Assembly (NCBI RefSeq): GCF_050632395.1
Contig: NZ_CP192600.1
Coordinates: 186,001-250,000, forward strand
Origin: JAUYQR01 sp050632395
Lineage (GTDB): Bacteria > Pseudomonadota > Alphaproteobacteria > Rhodobacterales > Rhodobacteraceae
Direction: 5' to 3'
Length of the DNA stretch: 64,000 nt
Shown piece by piece: positions 34,721 through 43,557 of the stretch. The translations under genes were made by a program, and so were the position numbers. Each line of letters begins with the position of its first letter. The first letter of the stretch is position 1. The notes below the pieces were generated by a model. It ran no database searches, was not told the DNA's origin, and saw nothing but the letters and a program-made list of their open reading frames with translations.

Positions 34721-35812
34721 TCACAGCCAGCCACCCATCGACATCAGCCCCAGTGCCACCATCTGGCGCCAGCCCGCAAAGCGGGTGGAGGTTTCACAGT
34801 GCAGCACCGGGTTGGCGATCAGGCAGTCGTAGTAGGCCTCGTATTGTGCGGCATCGGCAAAATGCTCCTTGCGCATCTTCTCGACTTCGGCCCGTTCGAT
34901 GATCGAGGGCAGGAACTTGCTGTGCAACAGCACACCCGAGGTCATCTCGCCACCACCAGTGTCGTAAACCTCGTTCAGCCGCCGGGGCAGCAGCGCGTGG
35001 GTGGAGTTGGTGTAGACATACCGCCAGTTCCAGCGCACCAGCGGCGTCTTGTTCAGGGTCGGTGCCTTGCGCGGCGTGTCGGCGAAAAAGGCGCGCGCAC
35101 GGGGGCCGCCCTGAATCCACAGGTTGCGCAGTTTCGGCTGCACCTGAACGCTGTAATTTCCCGCATCGAACCAGCACAGGTCGGTGAACGGCCAGTCACC
35201 GGGCGGCGCTTCGGTGGCGGCGACCGATCCTTCGGGATACATGTCGATGGTGATCGCCCCGAATGACTCGCGTCCTTGCGTGTCCAGCCACTGGGCCAGC
35301 GCCGCCAGCGGGCGGGTCTCCCAATGCGGATAGATCAGGATCTCGTCCGAATCCACCGTCAGCGTCCAATGCCCATCGGCATGGCGCATCTGAAGCCAGG
35401 TCAGCCAGTCCACCCCGAACCGCGAGGCCTTGTAGCTTGCCGTCGTATGCCACAGCGACACATCCGGCTCATCGGCCAGCAGGTCTGCACCGCCGTCGCT
35501 GCTGTCATTGTCGATGATCAGAAAATGCGCCACGCCCAGTTTGCGGTAATGGGCCAGAAAAGCCGGCAGGCGGTGGGCTTCGTCCCGCATCGTCAAGAAA
35601 CACAGGATGTCACCCTGCCGGATCGCCTTGGTCCGGTCCGCAACGACCGAAAGCTGGTTTCGCTTCATCACGGCGCGGAGCAACAGCCGCCGGCGCCGCA
35701 AGCGCAGCTTGTAGGCCTGCCACAGCGATACCGGCGATACCCTTTCTTCGGGCATTTCTCCGATGCGCCAAGCCTGTGCGGCCTGACTGCTACCGGTCTC
35801 CGGTCGTGTCAC
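34721..35812 (-). CDS. Glycosyltransferase family 2 protein, paralog of its neighbour
   Basis: 363-residue paralog of the gene at 33492, sharing LRRRRLLLRAVMKRNQLSVVADRTKAI, FLTMRDEAHRLPAFLAHYRKLGV, IIDNDSSDGGADLL, the D-x-D in LTVDSDE (154-156), LRNLWIQGGPRARAFFADTP and the ending GLMSMGG. The start is taken as GTG 35812, 3 bases after galU. ATG 35755 (MPEERV) would give an N-terminus more like the paralog, with GGAG close upstream. Tandem duplication followed by divergence is likely. A 218-base A/T-richer gap without a gene separates the two. Confidence 0.84.
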   Translation of the reverse strand: MTRPETGSSQAAQAWRIGEMPEERVSPVSLWQAYKLRLRRRRLLLRAVMKRNQLSVVADRTKAIRQGDILCFLTMRDEAHRLPAFLAHYRKLGVAHFLIIDNDSSDGGADLLADEPDVSLWHTTASYKASRFGVDWLTWLQMRHADGHWTLTVDSDEILIYPHWETRPLAALAQWLDTQGRESFGAITIDMYPEGSVAATEAPPGDWPFTDLCWFDAGNYSVQVQPKLRNLWIQGGPRARAFFADTPRKAPTLNKTPLVRWNWRYVYTNSTHALLPRRLNEVYDTGGGEMTSGVLLHSKFLPSIIERAEVEKMRKEHFADAAQYEAYYDCLIANPVLHCETSTRFAGWRQMVALGLMSMGGWL

Positions 35813-35815
35813 GGC

Positions 35816-36712
35816 TCACTGTGCGGCTTTCTGCATCGCCATCACTTCGTGCAGATAGCTTGCGAATTCGTTGCACAGATCGGGGCGTGCAAGGCCGAAA
35901 GCCACGGTTGCCTGCAAGAACCCGATCTTCGAGCCGCAGTCATAGCGCTGCCCGCGGAAACGCATGGCAAAGACGCCGGCCTTGGTCTTGGTTTCCTCGG
36001 CAATCGCGTCGGTCAACTGGATCTCACCTCCCGCGCCCTGCTTCATGCGGTTCAGGTTGGTCAGCACCTTCGGCGTCAGGATATAGCGCCCGATCACCGC
36101 CAGATTCGACGGCGCGTCCTTGGCCTTGGGCTTTTCGACCATGCCCTTGACCTTCATGACGTTGCCGCCCTCCGACCCGACGTCAAGCACACCGTAGGAC
36201 GAGATCTTTTCGGGCGACACTTCCATCGCCGCGACCATGCAGCCGCCGGTTTGTTCATAGGCTTCGACCATTTGCAGCAGGCAGGGACGTTCGGCCGCGA
36301 TCACGTCGTCGGGCAGCAACACCGCGAACGGTTCGTTCCCGATCAGCCGCCGCGCGCACCACACCGCATGGCCAAGGCCCATCGCGCGGTTCTGACGGAC
36401 ATATGCGATGGCGCCGCTGTCCATGTTGGTGTCCTTCAGGATTTCCAACAGGTCGTCCTTGCCCGATTTCCGCAGCGCGCTTTCCAGTTCCGGCGCGTGG
36501 TCGAAATAATCCTCAAGCGCGGACTTCCCGCGCGACGTCACGAAAATGAATTCCTTGATCCCCGCCGCACGCGCCTCGTCGATCGCGTATTGAATAAGCG
36601 GCCTGTCCACCAGCGTCATGATCTCTTTCGGGATCGACTTGGTCGCTGGCAGAAATCGCGTTCCGAGCCCCGCCACGGGGAACACGGCTTTCGTCACTTT
36701 CCTTGGTTTCAT
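35816..36712 (-). CDS. galU: UTP-glucose-1-phosphate uridylyltransferase
   Basis: 298-residue enzyme making UDP-glucose for polysaccharide synthesis. It begins MKPRKVTKAVFPVAGLGTRFLPATK, the nucleotide-binding loop, followed by PKEIMTLVDRPLIQYAI, VLLPDDVI and VEKPKAKDAPSNLAVIGRYIL. ATG 36712 was chosen over the upstream in-frame ATG 36763 as it matches the family. It leads into the glycosyltransferases with only 3 bases to the next start. An A/T-rich 152-base gap upstream probably holds its promoter. Confidence 0.96.
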   Translation of the reverse strand: MKPRKVTKAVFPVAGLGTRFLPATKSIPKEIMTLVDRPLIQYAIDEARAAGIKEFIFVTSRGKSALEDYFDHAPELESALRKSGKDDLLEILKDTNMDSGAIAYVRQNRAMGLGHAVWCARRLIGNEPFAVLLPDDVIAAERPCLLQMVEAYEQTGGCMVAAMEVSPEKISSYGVLDVGSEGGNVMKVKGMVEKPKAKDAPSNLAVIGRYILTPKVLTNLNRMKQGAGGEIQLTDAIAEETKTKAGVFAMRFRGQRYDCGSKIGFLQATVAFGLARPDLCNEFASYLHEVMAMQKAAQ

Positions 36713-36810
36713 CACTTCACTCTTTATTCTTCTCGGAGCCAGTTTCTTGGTCCTGGCCAACATGACAAACGATTCTGTCTACAAGCAGGCATCTTAACGT
36801 CTAATTGGGT

Positions 36811-36822
36811 TATGCTTGCATA
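36811..36822. promoter_or_regulatory. Small perfect palindrome upstream of galU
   Basis: TATGC-TT-GCATA, 99 bases before the galU ATG in an A/T-rich intergenic region. It could be a regulator site for the glycan operon; chance occurrence cannot be excluded. Confidence 0.25.
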
Positions 36823-36864
36823 TTTCCGGGCAATCTTGCAGTGGGAAAATTACAAAAACGGCTC

Positions 36865-37656
36865 TCATTCCCCGTCTTGCGCAAGCATCGCCTCGATGAT
36901 CGCCACATCCGAAGGGTTGTTCAGCTCCCAGAACTGCCGCCCTCGCGCGGCAACCTCCACGCACAGCACCTGGCGTCCCTGTTCAAGGAATCGGAGCTGT
37001 TCCAGCCCTTCCAGCGTTTCAAGCGGCCCGATCGGCCAGCCTGCATAGGCCCGCAGCGCCCTTGGCCGATAGGCATAGACGCCGACATGGTGGAACACCG
37101 GGGTCGGGTCGTCATCGGCAAAGGTCTTGCCGGTGAAGGGAATCACTTCCTTGGAGAAATAGAGCGCCCGTCCGCCAGCACCAAACACCGCAGTCGTGCC
37201 CCCCACGCGCCCGGCGCGCCGATCCGCCAGAAAACCGTTCAGCGCCCGCCCGTCGCAGCGCAGCACGGGCGTCGCCACGTCAGCCTCCGACGAGATCCGC
37301 AACCCCTTGACCAGATCCTCGACGAACCACGCCGGGGTCAGCGGCGCATCGCCCTGCAGGTTCACGACAATCTCGTACCCCGGCAACTTCGCCGCCACCT
37401 CGCAACACCGTTCAGTGCCATTCTGGCAGTCCGACGAGGTCATGACGATCTCGGCCCCAAAGCTGGCGGCGTGGTCGGCGATCCGGGCGTCATCGGTTGC
37501 GACAACCACCCGGTCCACGCCCTGCACCGATTTCGCGGCCTCCCAGCTACGGCGGATCAGGGTCTTTTCCCCGTCCGGGCCGCGCAATGTAACCAGTGGC
37601 TTGCCGGGATATCGGGTGCTTGCATAGCGCGCAGGGATAGCAATCAGGACGCTCAT
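36865..37656 (-). CDS. kdsB: 3-deoxy-manno-octulosonate cytidylyltransferase
   Basis: 263-residue enzyme activating Kdo as CMP-Kdo for lipid A or capsule linker synthesis. Motifs: IPARYASTRYPGKPL (7-21), VVVATDD, MTSSDCQNGTER and VNLQGDAPL, then FHHVGVYAYRP. It overlaps cysQ by four bases. Being next to cysQ, galU and glycosyltransferases, it may serve LPS and a Kdo-linked surface polymer alike. Confidence 0.96.
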   Translation of the reverse strand: MSVLIAIPARYASTRYPGKPLVTLRGPDGEKTLIRRSWEAAKSVQGVDRVVVATDDARIADHAASFGAEIVMTSSDCQNGTERCCEVAAKLPGYEIVVNLQGDAPLTPAWFVEDLVKGLRISSEADVATPVLRCDGRALNGFLADRRAGRVGGTTAVFGAGGRALYFSKEVIPFTGKTFADDDPTPVFHHVGVYAYRPRALRAYAGWPIGPLETLEGLEQLRFLEQGRQVLCVEVAARGRQFWELNNPSDVAIIEAMLAQDGE

Positions 37657-38447
37657 GCCTTCAACTCCACGCCCGGCGCATAGGCGATGAAAAACGGGTT
37701 GTCCCAGCCGGGCTTGCCATAGCCAAGCGGTGCGTGACCGTCAAAGCGCACCACCTGCCCCCCGGCGCCCCGCAAAACGGCATCGCCCGCCGCTGTATCC
37801 CATTCCATCGTGCGCCCAAGACGCGGGTAAAGATCCGCCTCGCCGGTCGCCACAAGGCAGAACTTCAGGCTGCTGCCCGCGCTTTTCATGTCGGCTACGG
37901 CATACTTTCCGATATAGGCATCGGTCGCGGCGTCGCGGTGCGACTTCGACGCCACCACCCGCAAAGCGGCGTTATCAGGGCTTGCGACACCGATCACACG
38001 GCAGGGTCCGGCCTCTGCCTTTGCAAGCGGTCCGGTTTCCTCGACCGAACGGCCATCGGCAAGGGTATAGAATAGCCGTCCCTGCGCCGGGGCATAGACG
38101 ACACCGCGCAGCGGCACGCCGGCCTCGACATAGGCGATGTTCACGGTGAAATCGCCTCGCCGCTGGACGAATTCCTTGGTCCCGTCCAGGGGATCGACGA
38201 TCAGGAATGTCTGCGCTTGTAACGCATGGCTGTCGGCTTGCTCTTCGGTGATCAGCGGCACGGTTGGAAACGCCGCCCGCAGGCCGGCCGAGATCAGCGC
38301 ATCGGCGGCTTCGTCGGCTTCGGTTACCGGGCTGGCATCGCCCTTTGACTTCACCTCGAAATCAGGGCCGTTGTAGACCTCCATGATCCGGTCGCCCGCT
38401 TCCAGCGCCAGCCGGCGCATCACCGGAACAAGTTGTGCAAAATCCAT
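37653..38447 (-). CDS. cysQ: 3'(2'),5'-bisphosphate nucleotidase CysQ
   Basis: 264-residue lithium-sensitive phosphatase of the inositol monophosphatase fold that converts PAP to AMP. Metal ligands are visible in SPVTEADEAAD, ITEEQAD and VDPLDGTKEFVQRRGDF, and the C-terminal WDTAAGDAVLRGAGG. PAP is the by-product of PAPS-using sulfotransferases, and one such gene ends this same leftward cluster, so the pairing is biochemically coherent. It overlaps kdsB by four bases and diverges from the ABC-2 permease. Confidence 0.95.
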   Translation of the reverse strand: MDFAQLVPVMRRLALEAGDRIMEVYNGPDFEVKSKGDASPVTEADEAADALISAGLRAAFPTVPLITEEQADSHALQAQTFLIVDPLDGTKEFVQRRGDFTVNIAYVEAGVPLRGVVYAPAQGRLFYTLADGRSVEETGPLAKAEAGPCRVIGVASPDNAALRVVASKSHRDAATDAYIGKYAVADMKSAGSSLKFCLVATGEADLYPRLGRTMEWDTAAGDAVLRGAGGQVVRFDGHAPLGYGKPGWDNPFFIAYAPGVELKA

Positions 38448-38569
38448 CGCCTCTCCTGCCGCTTCACCAGCGGTCGTTGTATTGTGCGTTGTCCGCCCTT
38501 ATCCTGCGGCTGTAACGGAACGGCAAGATTTGCCGGCGTATTCAGACCCGGCACCAAAGGGAATCGCAG

Positions 38570-39394
38570 ATGTTCCGATCACAGGTCCAGCGGAAGTCCC
38601 GGCTTCGGTCCGGATTCCAGATACTGGAACTTGTTTTCCATGTCGCCATCCGCAACCTGCGCAAGACCAACGGCAATGCCATGCTTGGGCTTGCGCTGTC
38701 GATCTTCCAGTCGCTGCTGATGGTGCTGGTCATGTTCGCGCTGTTCCACATTCTTGGCGTGCGCAGAATCGCGATACGCGGGGATTTCCTGCTGTATGTC
38801 ATGTCCGGCGTGTTCATGTTCATGACGCATGTAAAGACAATCGGCGCAGTCGCCTCGGCAGATGGCCCGACCTCGCCGATGATGATGCACAGCCCGATGA
38901 ACCCGATCATCTCGATCGCGGCGGCGGCACTTTCGGCGCTGTACCAGCAGACGCTTGCCGCTGGCGTGATCCTGTTTTTCTACCACACCGCCTTCACGCC
39001 GATCACCATCGACGATCCGGTGGGGGTGCTGGGGATGCACCTTCTGTCATGGTTCGCCGGGATCGGCATCGGCATGGTGTTCCTGTCGGCCAAACCCTGG
39101 CAGCCCGAGGGGGTGGGCATCCTGACCTCGCTTTACCAGCGCGCCAACATGATCGCTTCGGGCAAGATGCTGGTCGCCAATGCAACTCCCGCCTCGGTCC
39201 GTTCGATGTTTGACTGGAACCCGCTGTTCCACACCATCGACCAAGGGCGCGGCTTCATATTCCTGAACTACGGTCCGCGCTACACGTCGATCGAATACCC
39301 GATCTATTTCGCACTGACCTGCATGATGATCGGCCTGATGGCTGAATTCTTTACCCGCCAGCACGCCTCTGCCAGCTGGAACAAGGGGCGTTGA
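38570..39394 (+). CDS. ABC-2 type polysaccharide export permease (KpsM-like)
   Basis: 274-residue polytopic membrane protein. A cytoplasmic N-terminus (FRSQVQRKSRLRSGFQILELVFHV) precedes about six hydrophobic segments (for example LGLALSIFQSLLMVLVMFALF, FLLYVMSGVFMFM and YFALTCMMIGLMAEF). The layout fits permeases of capsule or O-antigen exporters. The partner ATPase (KpsT-like) is not adjacent; the next gene is dnaK. It diverges from cysQ across 122 bases. Confidence 0.85.
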   Translation: MFRSQVQRKSRLRSGFQILELVFHVAIRNLRKTNGNAMLGLALSIFQSLLMVLVMFALFHILGVRRIAIRGDFLLYVMSGVFMFMTHVKTIGAVASADGPTSPMMMHSPMNPIISIAAAALSALYQQTLAAGVILFFYHTAFTPITIDDPVGVLGMHLLSWFAGIGIGMVFLSAKPWQPEGVGILTSLYQRANMIASGKMLVANATPASVRSMFDWNPLFHTIDQGRGFIFLNYGPRYTSIEYPIYFALTCMMIGLMAEFFTRQHASASWNKGR

Positions 39395-39474
39395 TTCTGC
39401 TGGTCAATCTTGTGGTGCGTGGTGGCGGCGGCGCGGTCGTGCGGAAAATCGCACGTGTTCCGTTGAAGCAACCG

Positions 39475-39503
39475 TTGCAGCGCGAAACGTGCCTGCCTAT
39501 ATA
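39475..39503 (+). promoter_or_regulatory. Heat-shock-type promoter of dnaK
   Basis: TTGCAG at 39475-39480 and CCTATATA at 39496-39503 resemble the alphaproteobacterial RpoH -35 and -10 elements, about 110 bases before the dnaK ATG. There is no CIRCE inverted repeat (TTAGCACTC type) in the 219-base gap, so control is probably by sigma-32 alone. Confidence 0.5.
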
Positions 39504-39613
39504 CGCCGGGCACGATGACGGGCGCAGATGCCCGTCGGTTCAATCACCGGGCCGGGATGCCGAAGACCAAGGGTCCCCGTCCGGAACATCGCCTGAAGAA
39601 AAGGGATACGAAC

Positions 39614-41524
39614 ATGGCCAAAGTCATCGGTATTGACCTCGGAACCACCAACTCCTGCGTCGCCATCATGGACGGCGCGCAACCGCGCGTGATCGAAAAC
39701 TCCGAAGGCGCGCGCACGACCCCCTCGATCGTCGGTTTCACCGACTCTGAGCGTCTCGTGGGGCAGGCCGCCAAGCGGCAGGCCGTCACCAACGCCTCCA
39801 ACACCATCTTTGCCGTCAAGCGCCTGATCGGGCGCCGCTTCGACGATCCGGTGATCCTCAAGGATCAAAAGAACATGCCGTACAAGATCGTCAACGGCGG
39901 CAACGGCGACGCTTGGGTCGAAGCCCGGGGCGAGAAGTATTCGCCCAGCCAGGTGTCCGCTTTCATCCTGCAAAAGATGAAGGAAACCGCCGAATCCTAC
40001 CTTGGTGAAACCGTCACCCAGGCCGTGATCACCGTCCCCGCCTACTTCAACGACGCCCAGCGTCAGGCGACCAAGGACGCGGGCAAGATCGCCGGCCTCG
40101 AAGTGCTGCGCATCATCAACGAGCCGACGGCGGCCGCGCTGGCCTACGGCCTCGACAAGAAGGAAACCAAGACGATCGCGGTCTATGACCTCGGCGGCGG
40201 TACCTTCGACATCACGATCCTCGAAATCGACGACGGCCTCTTCGAAGTCAAATCCACCAACGGCGACACGTTCCTCGGCGGTGAAGACTTCGACATGCGC
40301 ATCGTGAACTACCTCGCTGACGAGTTCAAAAAGGAACACGGCGTCGATCTGTCGAACGACAAGATGGCGCTCCAGCGCCTGAAGGAAGCGGCGGAAAAGG
40401 CCAAGATCGAACTGTCCTCGGCCAGCCAGACCGAAATCAACCAGCCGTTCATCTCGATGGACCGCAACACCGGCCAGCCTCTGCACATGGTGATGAAGCT
40501 CACCCGGGCAAAGCTGGAAAACCTTGTCGAAGACCTGATCAAGAAGTCGATCAAGCCCTGCATGGCCGCGTTGAAAGACGCCGGCGTCAGCAAGGAAGAC
40601 ATTGACGAGGTGGTTCTGGTCGGCGGCATGACCCGGATGCCACGCGTCGTGGAAGAAGTGACCAAGTTCTTCGGCAAGGAACCCCACAAGGGCGTGAACC
40701 CTGACGAAGTCGTGGCCCTCGGCGCCGCCATTCAGGCCGGCGTGCTGCAAGGTGACGTGAAGGACGTGGTCCTTCTCGACGTGACCCCGCTTTCGCTGGG
40801 CATCGAAACCCTCGGTGGCGTGTTCACCCGCCTGATCGACCGCAACACCACGATCCCGACCAAGAAATCCCAGGTGTTCTCCACCGCCGAAGACAACCAG
40901 AACGCGGTGACGATCCGGGTCTTCCAGGGCGAACGTGAAATGGCGGCCGACAACAAGATGCTCGGCCAGTTCAACCTTGAACAGATCCCGCCCGCCCCGC
41001 GTGGCGTGCCGCAGATCGAGGTGACCTTCGACATCGACGCCAACGGCATCGTGTCGGTGAAAGCCAAGGACAAGGGCACCAACAAGGAGCAGGCGATCAC
41101 GATCCAGGCCTCCGGCGGTCTGTCGGACGAAGAGATCGAAAAGATGGTCCGCGACGCCGAGGCGAACGCCGAGGCTGACAAGGAACGTCGCGAACTGGTG
41201 GAAACCCGCAATCAGGGCGAAAGCCTGCTGCATTCCACCAAGAAGTCGCTGGCCGACCACTCCGACAAGGTCGATCCGTCGACCGTCGAGGCCATCGAAT
41301 TCGCCATGTCGCCCCTTGAAGAAGCCCTCAAGGGCGAGGATTCCGGCAAGATCCGCTCGGCCATCCAGAACCTGACCGAAGCCGCAATGAAGCTGGGCGA
41401 GGCCATCTACAAGGCCAACCAGACCGAAGGCGGCAGCGGTGGCGACGATGAGCCGCGCCCGGTGGATGACGATGACATCGTCGACGCCGACTTCGAGGAT
41501 CTGGGCAGCAACAAGCGGAAGTGA
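39614..41524 (+). CDS. dnaK: Molecular chaperone DnaK
   Basis: 636-residue Hsp70. The ATPase domain starts AKVIGIDLGTTNSCVA (2-17), with the phosphate-2 loop DLGGGTFDIT, and leads through the conserved linker VLLDVTPLSLG to the substrate-binding domain. The C-terminus ends in an acidic tail (PRPVDDDDIVDADFEDLG). ATG 39614 was chosen over an upstream in-frame start because the protein starts canonically there. It is followed by dnaJ after 71 bases with a small hairpin. Confidence 0.98.
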   Translation: MAKVIGIDLGTTNSCVAIMDGAQPRVIENSEGARTTPSIVGFTDSERLVGQAAKRQAVTNASNTIFAVKRLIGRRFDDPVILKDQKNMPYKIVNGGNGDAWVEARGEKYSPSQVSAFILQKMKETAESYLGETVTQAVITVPAYFNDAQRQATKDAGKIAGLEVLRIINEPTAAALAYGLDKKETKTIAVYDLGGGTFDITILEIDDGLFEVKSTNGDTFLGGEDFDMRIVNYLADEFKKEHGVDLSNDKMALQRLKEAAEKAKIELSSASQTEINQPFISMDRNTGQPLHMVMKLTRAKLENLVEDLIKKSIKPCMAALKDAGVSKEDIDEVVLVGGMTRMPRVVEEVTKFFGKEPHKGVNPDEVVALGAAIQAGVLQGDVKDVVLLDVTPLSLGIETLGGVFTRLIDRNTTIPTKKSQVFSTAEDNQNAVTIRVFQGEREMAADNKMLGQFNLEQIPPAPRGVPQIEVTFDIDANGIVSVKAKDKGTNKEQAITIQASGGLSDEEIEKMVRDAEANAEADKERRELVETRNQGESLLHSTKKSLADHSDKVDPSTVEAIEFAMSPLEEALKGEDSGKIRSAIQNLTEAAMKLGEAIYKANQTEGGSGGDDEPRPVDDDDIVDADFEDLGSNKRK

Positions 41525-41542
41525 CGCCGCATGAACCGAAAC

Positions 41543-41568
41543 GGGGCGGTCTGGCAACAGGCCGCCCC
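41543..41568 (+). promoter_or_regulatory. Intercistronic hairpin between dnaK and dnaJ
   Basis: GGGGCGG and CCGCCCC (7 bp) enclose 12 bases, without a U-tract. It may lower read-through or stabilise the dnaK message relative to dnaJ. Confidence 0.4.
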
Positions 41569-41595
41569 TCCCGGTTCTGAGCAGGGGGTTTTGCC

Positions 41596-42750
41596 GTGGC
41601 AAAACGCGATTTTTACGAAGTGCTCGGCGTCGCCAAGGGGTCCTCGGCAGAGGAACTGAAGAAGGCCTATCGCAAGAAGGCCAAGGAACTTCACCCCGAC
41701 CGCAACTCCGACAATCCACAGGCCGAAGCTCAGTTCAAAGAGATCAACGAGGCCTACGACGTTCTGAAGGATCCCGACCGCAAGGCCGCCTACGACCGCT
41801 ATGGCCATGCAGCCTTTGAAGGTGGCATGGGCGGCGGTCCCCGGCCCAACGCAGCCTATGGCCAGGGCGATTTCGCCAGCGCCTTCTCGGACGTGTTCGA
41901 GGATCTGTTCGGCGATTTCATGGGCGGCCGCGGGGGCGGCGGCGGCGGCGGCCGTTCGCGCGCCCAGCGCGGCTCGGACCTGCGCTACAACCTGCGTGTC
42001 AGCCTTGAAGAAGCCTTTGCCGGCGTTCAGAAAACCATCGTCGTGCCCACCTCGGTGCAGTGCGACGTGTGCCACGGATCAGGGGCCGAAGGTGGCGCCG
42101 AGCCTGTCACCTGCCCGACCTGTTCGGGCATGGGCAAGGTCCGCGCGCAGCAGGGCTTCTTCACCGTCGAACGCACCTGCCCGCAGTGCAACGGCATGGG
42201 CCAGATCATCAAGAACCCCTGCCGCACCTGCGGCGGTCAGGGCCGTACCGAACGGGAACGCTCGCTCTCGGTGAACATCCCGCAAGGGGTGGAGACCGGC
42301 ACCCGCATCCGTCTTGCCGGTGAAGGCGAGGCGGGCCTGCGCGGCGGCCCGAACGGCGATCTCTACATCTTCATCGAAGTGAAGGATCACGCGATCTTCC
42401 AGCGCGACGGCGTGCATCTGTTCTGCCGCGTGCCGATCTCGATGCCCTCCGCCGCCCTTGGCGGTGAGGTCGAGGTGCCCACCATCGACGGTGGCAAGGC
42501 CCGCGTGAAGGTGCCTGCCGGTGCTCAGACCGGCAAGCAGATGCGCCTGCGCGGCAAGGGGATGCCCGCCCTGCGCGGCGCCGGAACCGGCGACATGGTG
42601 ATCGAACTTGCCGTGGAAACCCCGGTCAACCTGACCTCGCGCCAGCGCGAACTGCTGCGTGAGTTCGAAAAGCTGTCCGAAGAAAACAACCCCGAAGGCT
42701 CGTCGTTCTTTTCCAAGGTCAAGGGTTTCTGGGACGGCATGAAGAACTAA
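41596..42750 (+). CDS. dnaJ: Molecular chaperone DnaJ
   Basis: 384-residue type I Hsp40 that stimulates DnaK. The J domain (residues 1-72) has the HPD motif in ELHPDRNSDNP. A long Gly-rich linker follows, and then the zinc-finger domain with four CxxCxGxG repeats (CDVCHGSG, CPTCSGMG, CPQCNGMG, CRTCGGQG). The C-terminal substrate domains are complete. It is cotranscribed with dnaK. The start is GTG 41596, giving MAKRDFYEVLGV. Confidence 0.98.
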   Translation: MAKRDFYEVLGVAKGSSAEELKKAYRKKAKELHPDRNSDNPQAEAQFKEINEAYDVLKDPDRKAAYDRYGHAAFEGGMGGGPRPNAAYGQGDFASAFSDVFEDLFGDFMGGRGGGGGGGRSRAQRGSDLRYNLRVSLEEAFAGVQKTIVVPTSVQCDVCHGSGAEGGAEPVTCPTCSGMGKVRAQQGFFTVERTCPQCNGMGQIIKNPCRTCGGQGRTERERSLSVNIPQGVETGTRIRLAGEGEAGLRGGPNGDLYIFIEVKDHAIFQRDGVHLFCRVPISMPSAALGGEVEVPTIDGGKARVKVPAGAQTGKQMRLRGKGMPALRGAGTGDMVIELAVETPVNLTSRQRELLREFEKLSEENNPEGSSFFSKVKGFWDGMKN

Positions 42751-42792
42751 GACGTTTACGCTTTCTTCACCAAGGCGCGCGACACTCAGCCT

Positions 42793-43557
42793 ATGTCGCG
42801 CGCCCTTCAAGAACCGCCCTTCCCATTGTTCACGCCCGACCGGGCGGAGGATGAGGCGGTGTTAACTGCGGTTCCCGACCGCCTGCCTTCCTACATCGCA
42901 GATCATCGCAAACGTCTGCGCGACCGCTTCATCGAAGGTGGCGCACAGGCAATGCCTGACTATGAACTGCTTGAACTGGTCCTGTTCCGCGCCATTCCCA
43001 GACAGGATGTAAAGCCGCTCGCCCGGCTGCTGCTGGACACGTTTGGCGATTTCAACCGCGTGGTGTCTGCCGCACCTGCCCGTCTGATGATGGTGAAGGG
43101 CGTGGGTGACGCGGTGGTGCTGGAACTGAAGCTGGTCGAAGCCGCGTCGCAGCGCCTGATGCGCGCCCGCGTGCTGCACCAGCCGCTCCTGTCGTCATGG
43201 GATGCGCTGCTGGATTATTGCCACACCACGATGGCGCACCGCGAAACCGAACAGTTCCGTATCCTGTTCCTTGACCGAAAGAATGTGCTGATCGCCGATG
43301 AAGAACAGGCGCGCGGCACCGTCGACCACGTCCCCGTCTACCCGCGCGAGGTGGTGAAACGCGCGCTGGAACTCAACGCCTCGGCGCTGATCCTTGTGCA
43401 CAACCACCCCTCCGGTGACCCCACCCCCTCCGACGCCGACCTTTCGATGACGAACCAGATCGTCGACGCATGTCACGCCCTTGGCCTGACGCTGCACGAC
43501 CACCTCATCATCGGCAAATCGCGCGAGCTTAGTTTCCGCTCGCAGGGGTATCTGTAA
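42793..43557 (+). CDS. radC: RadC family (JAMM) protein
   Basis: 254-residue protein with an N-terminal helix-hairpin-helix region (LMMVKGVGDAVVLELKLVEA, about residues 96-115) and a C-terminal JAMM metalloprotease-like domain with HNHPSGDPTPSDAD (the zinc-binding H-x-H-x10-D). The name RadC is historical; a repair role is not established. Its last 29 bases overlap the 3' end of the convergent OmpA-fusion gene. Confidence 0.94.
   Translation: MSRALQEPPFPLFTPDRAEDEAVLTAVPDRLPSYIADHRKRLRDRFIEGGAQAMPDYELLELVLFRAIPRQDVKPLARLLLDTFGDFNRVVSAAPARLMMVKGVGDAVVLELKLVEAASQRLMRARVLHQPLLSSWDALLDYCHTTMAHRETEQFRILFLDRKNVLIADEEQARGTVDHVPVYPREVVKRALELNASALILVHNHPSGDPTPSDADLSMTNQIVDACHALGLTLHDHLIIGKSRELSFRSQGYL

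Noticed and set aside
39497..41719. 740-codon open frame antisense to dnaK
   Set aside because: It mirrors the highly biased codon use of dnaK (long antisense frames opposite dnaK are a known artefact) and has no ribosome site or context.
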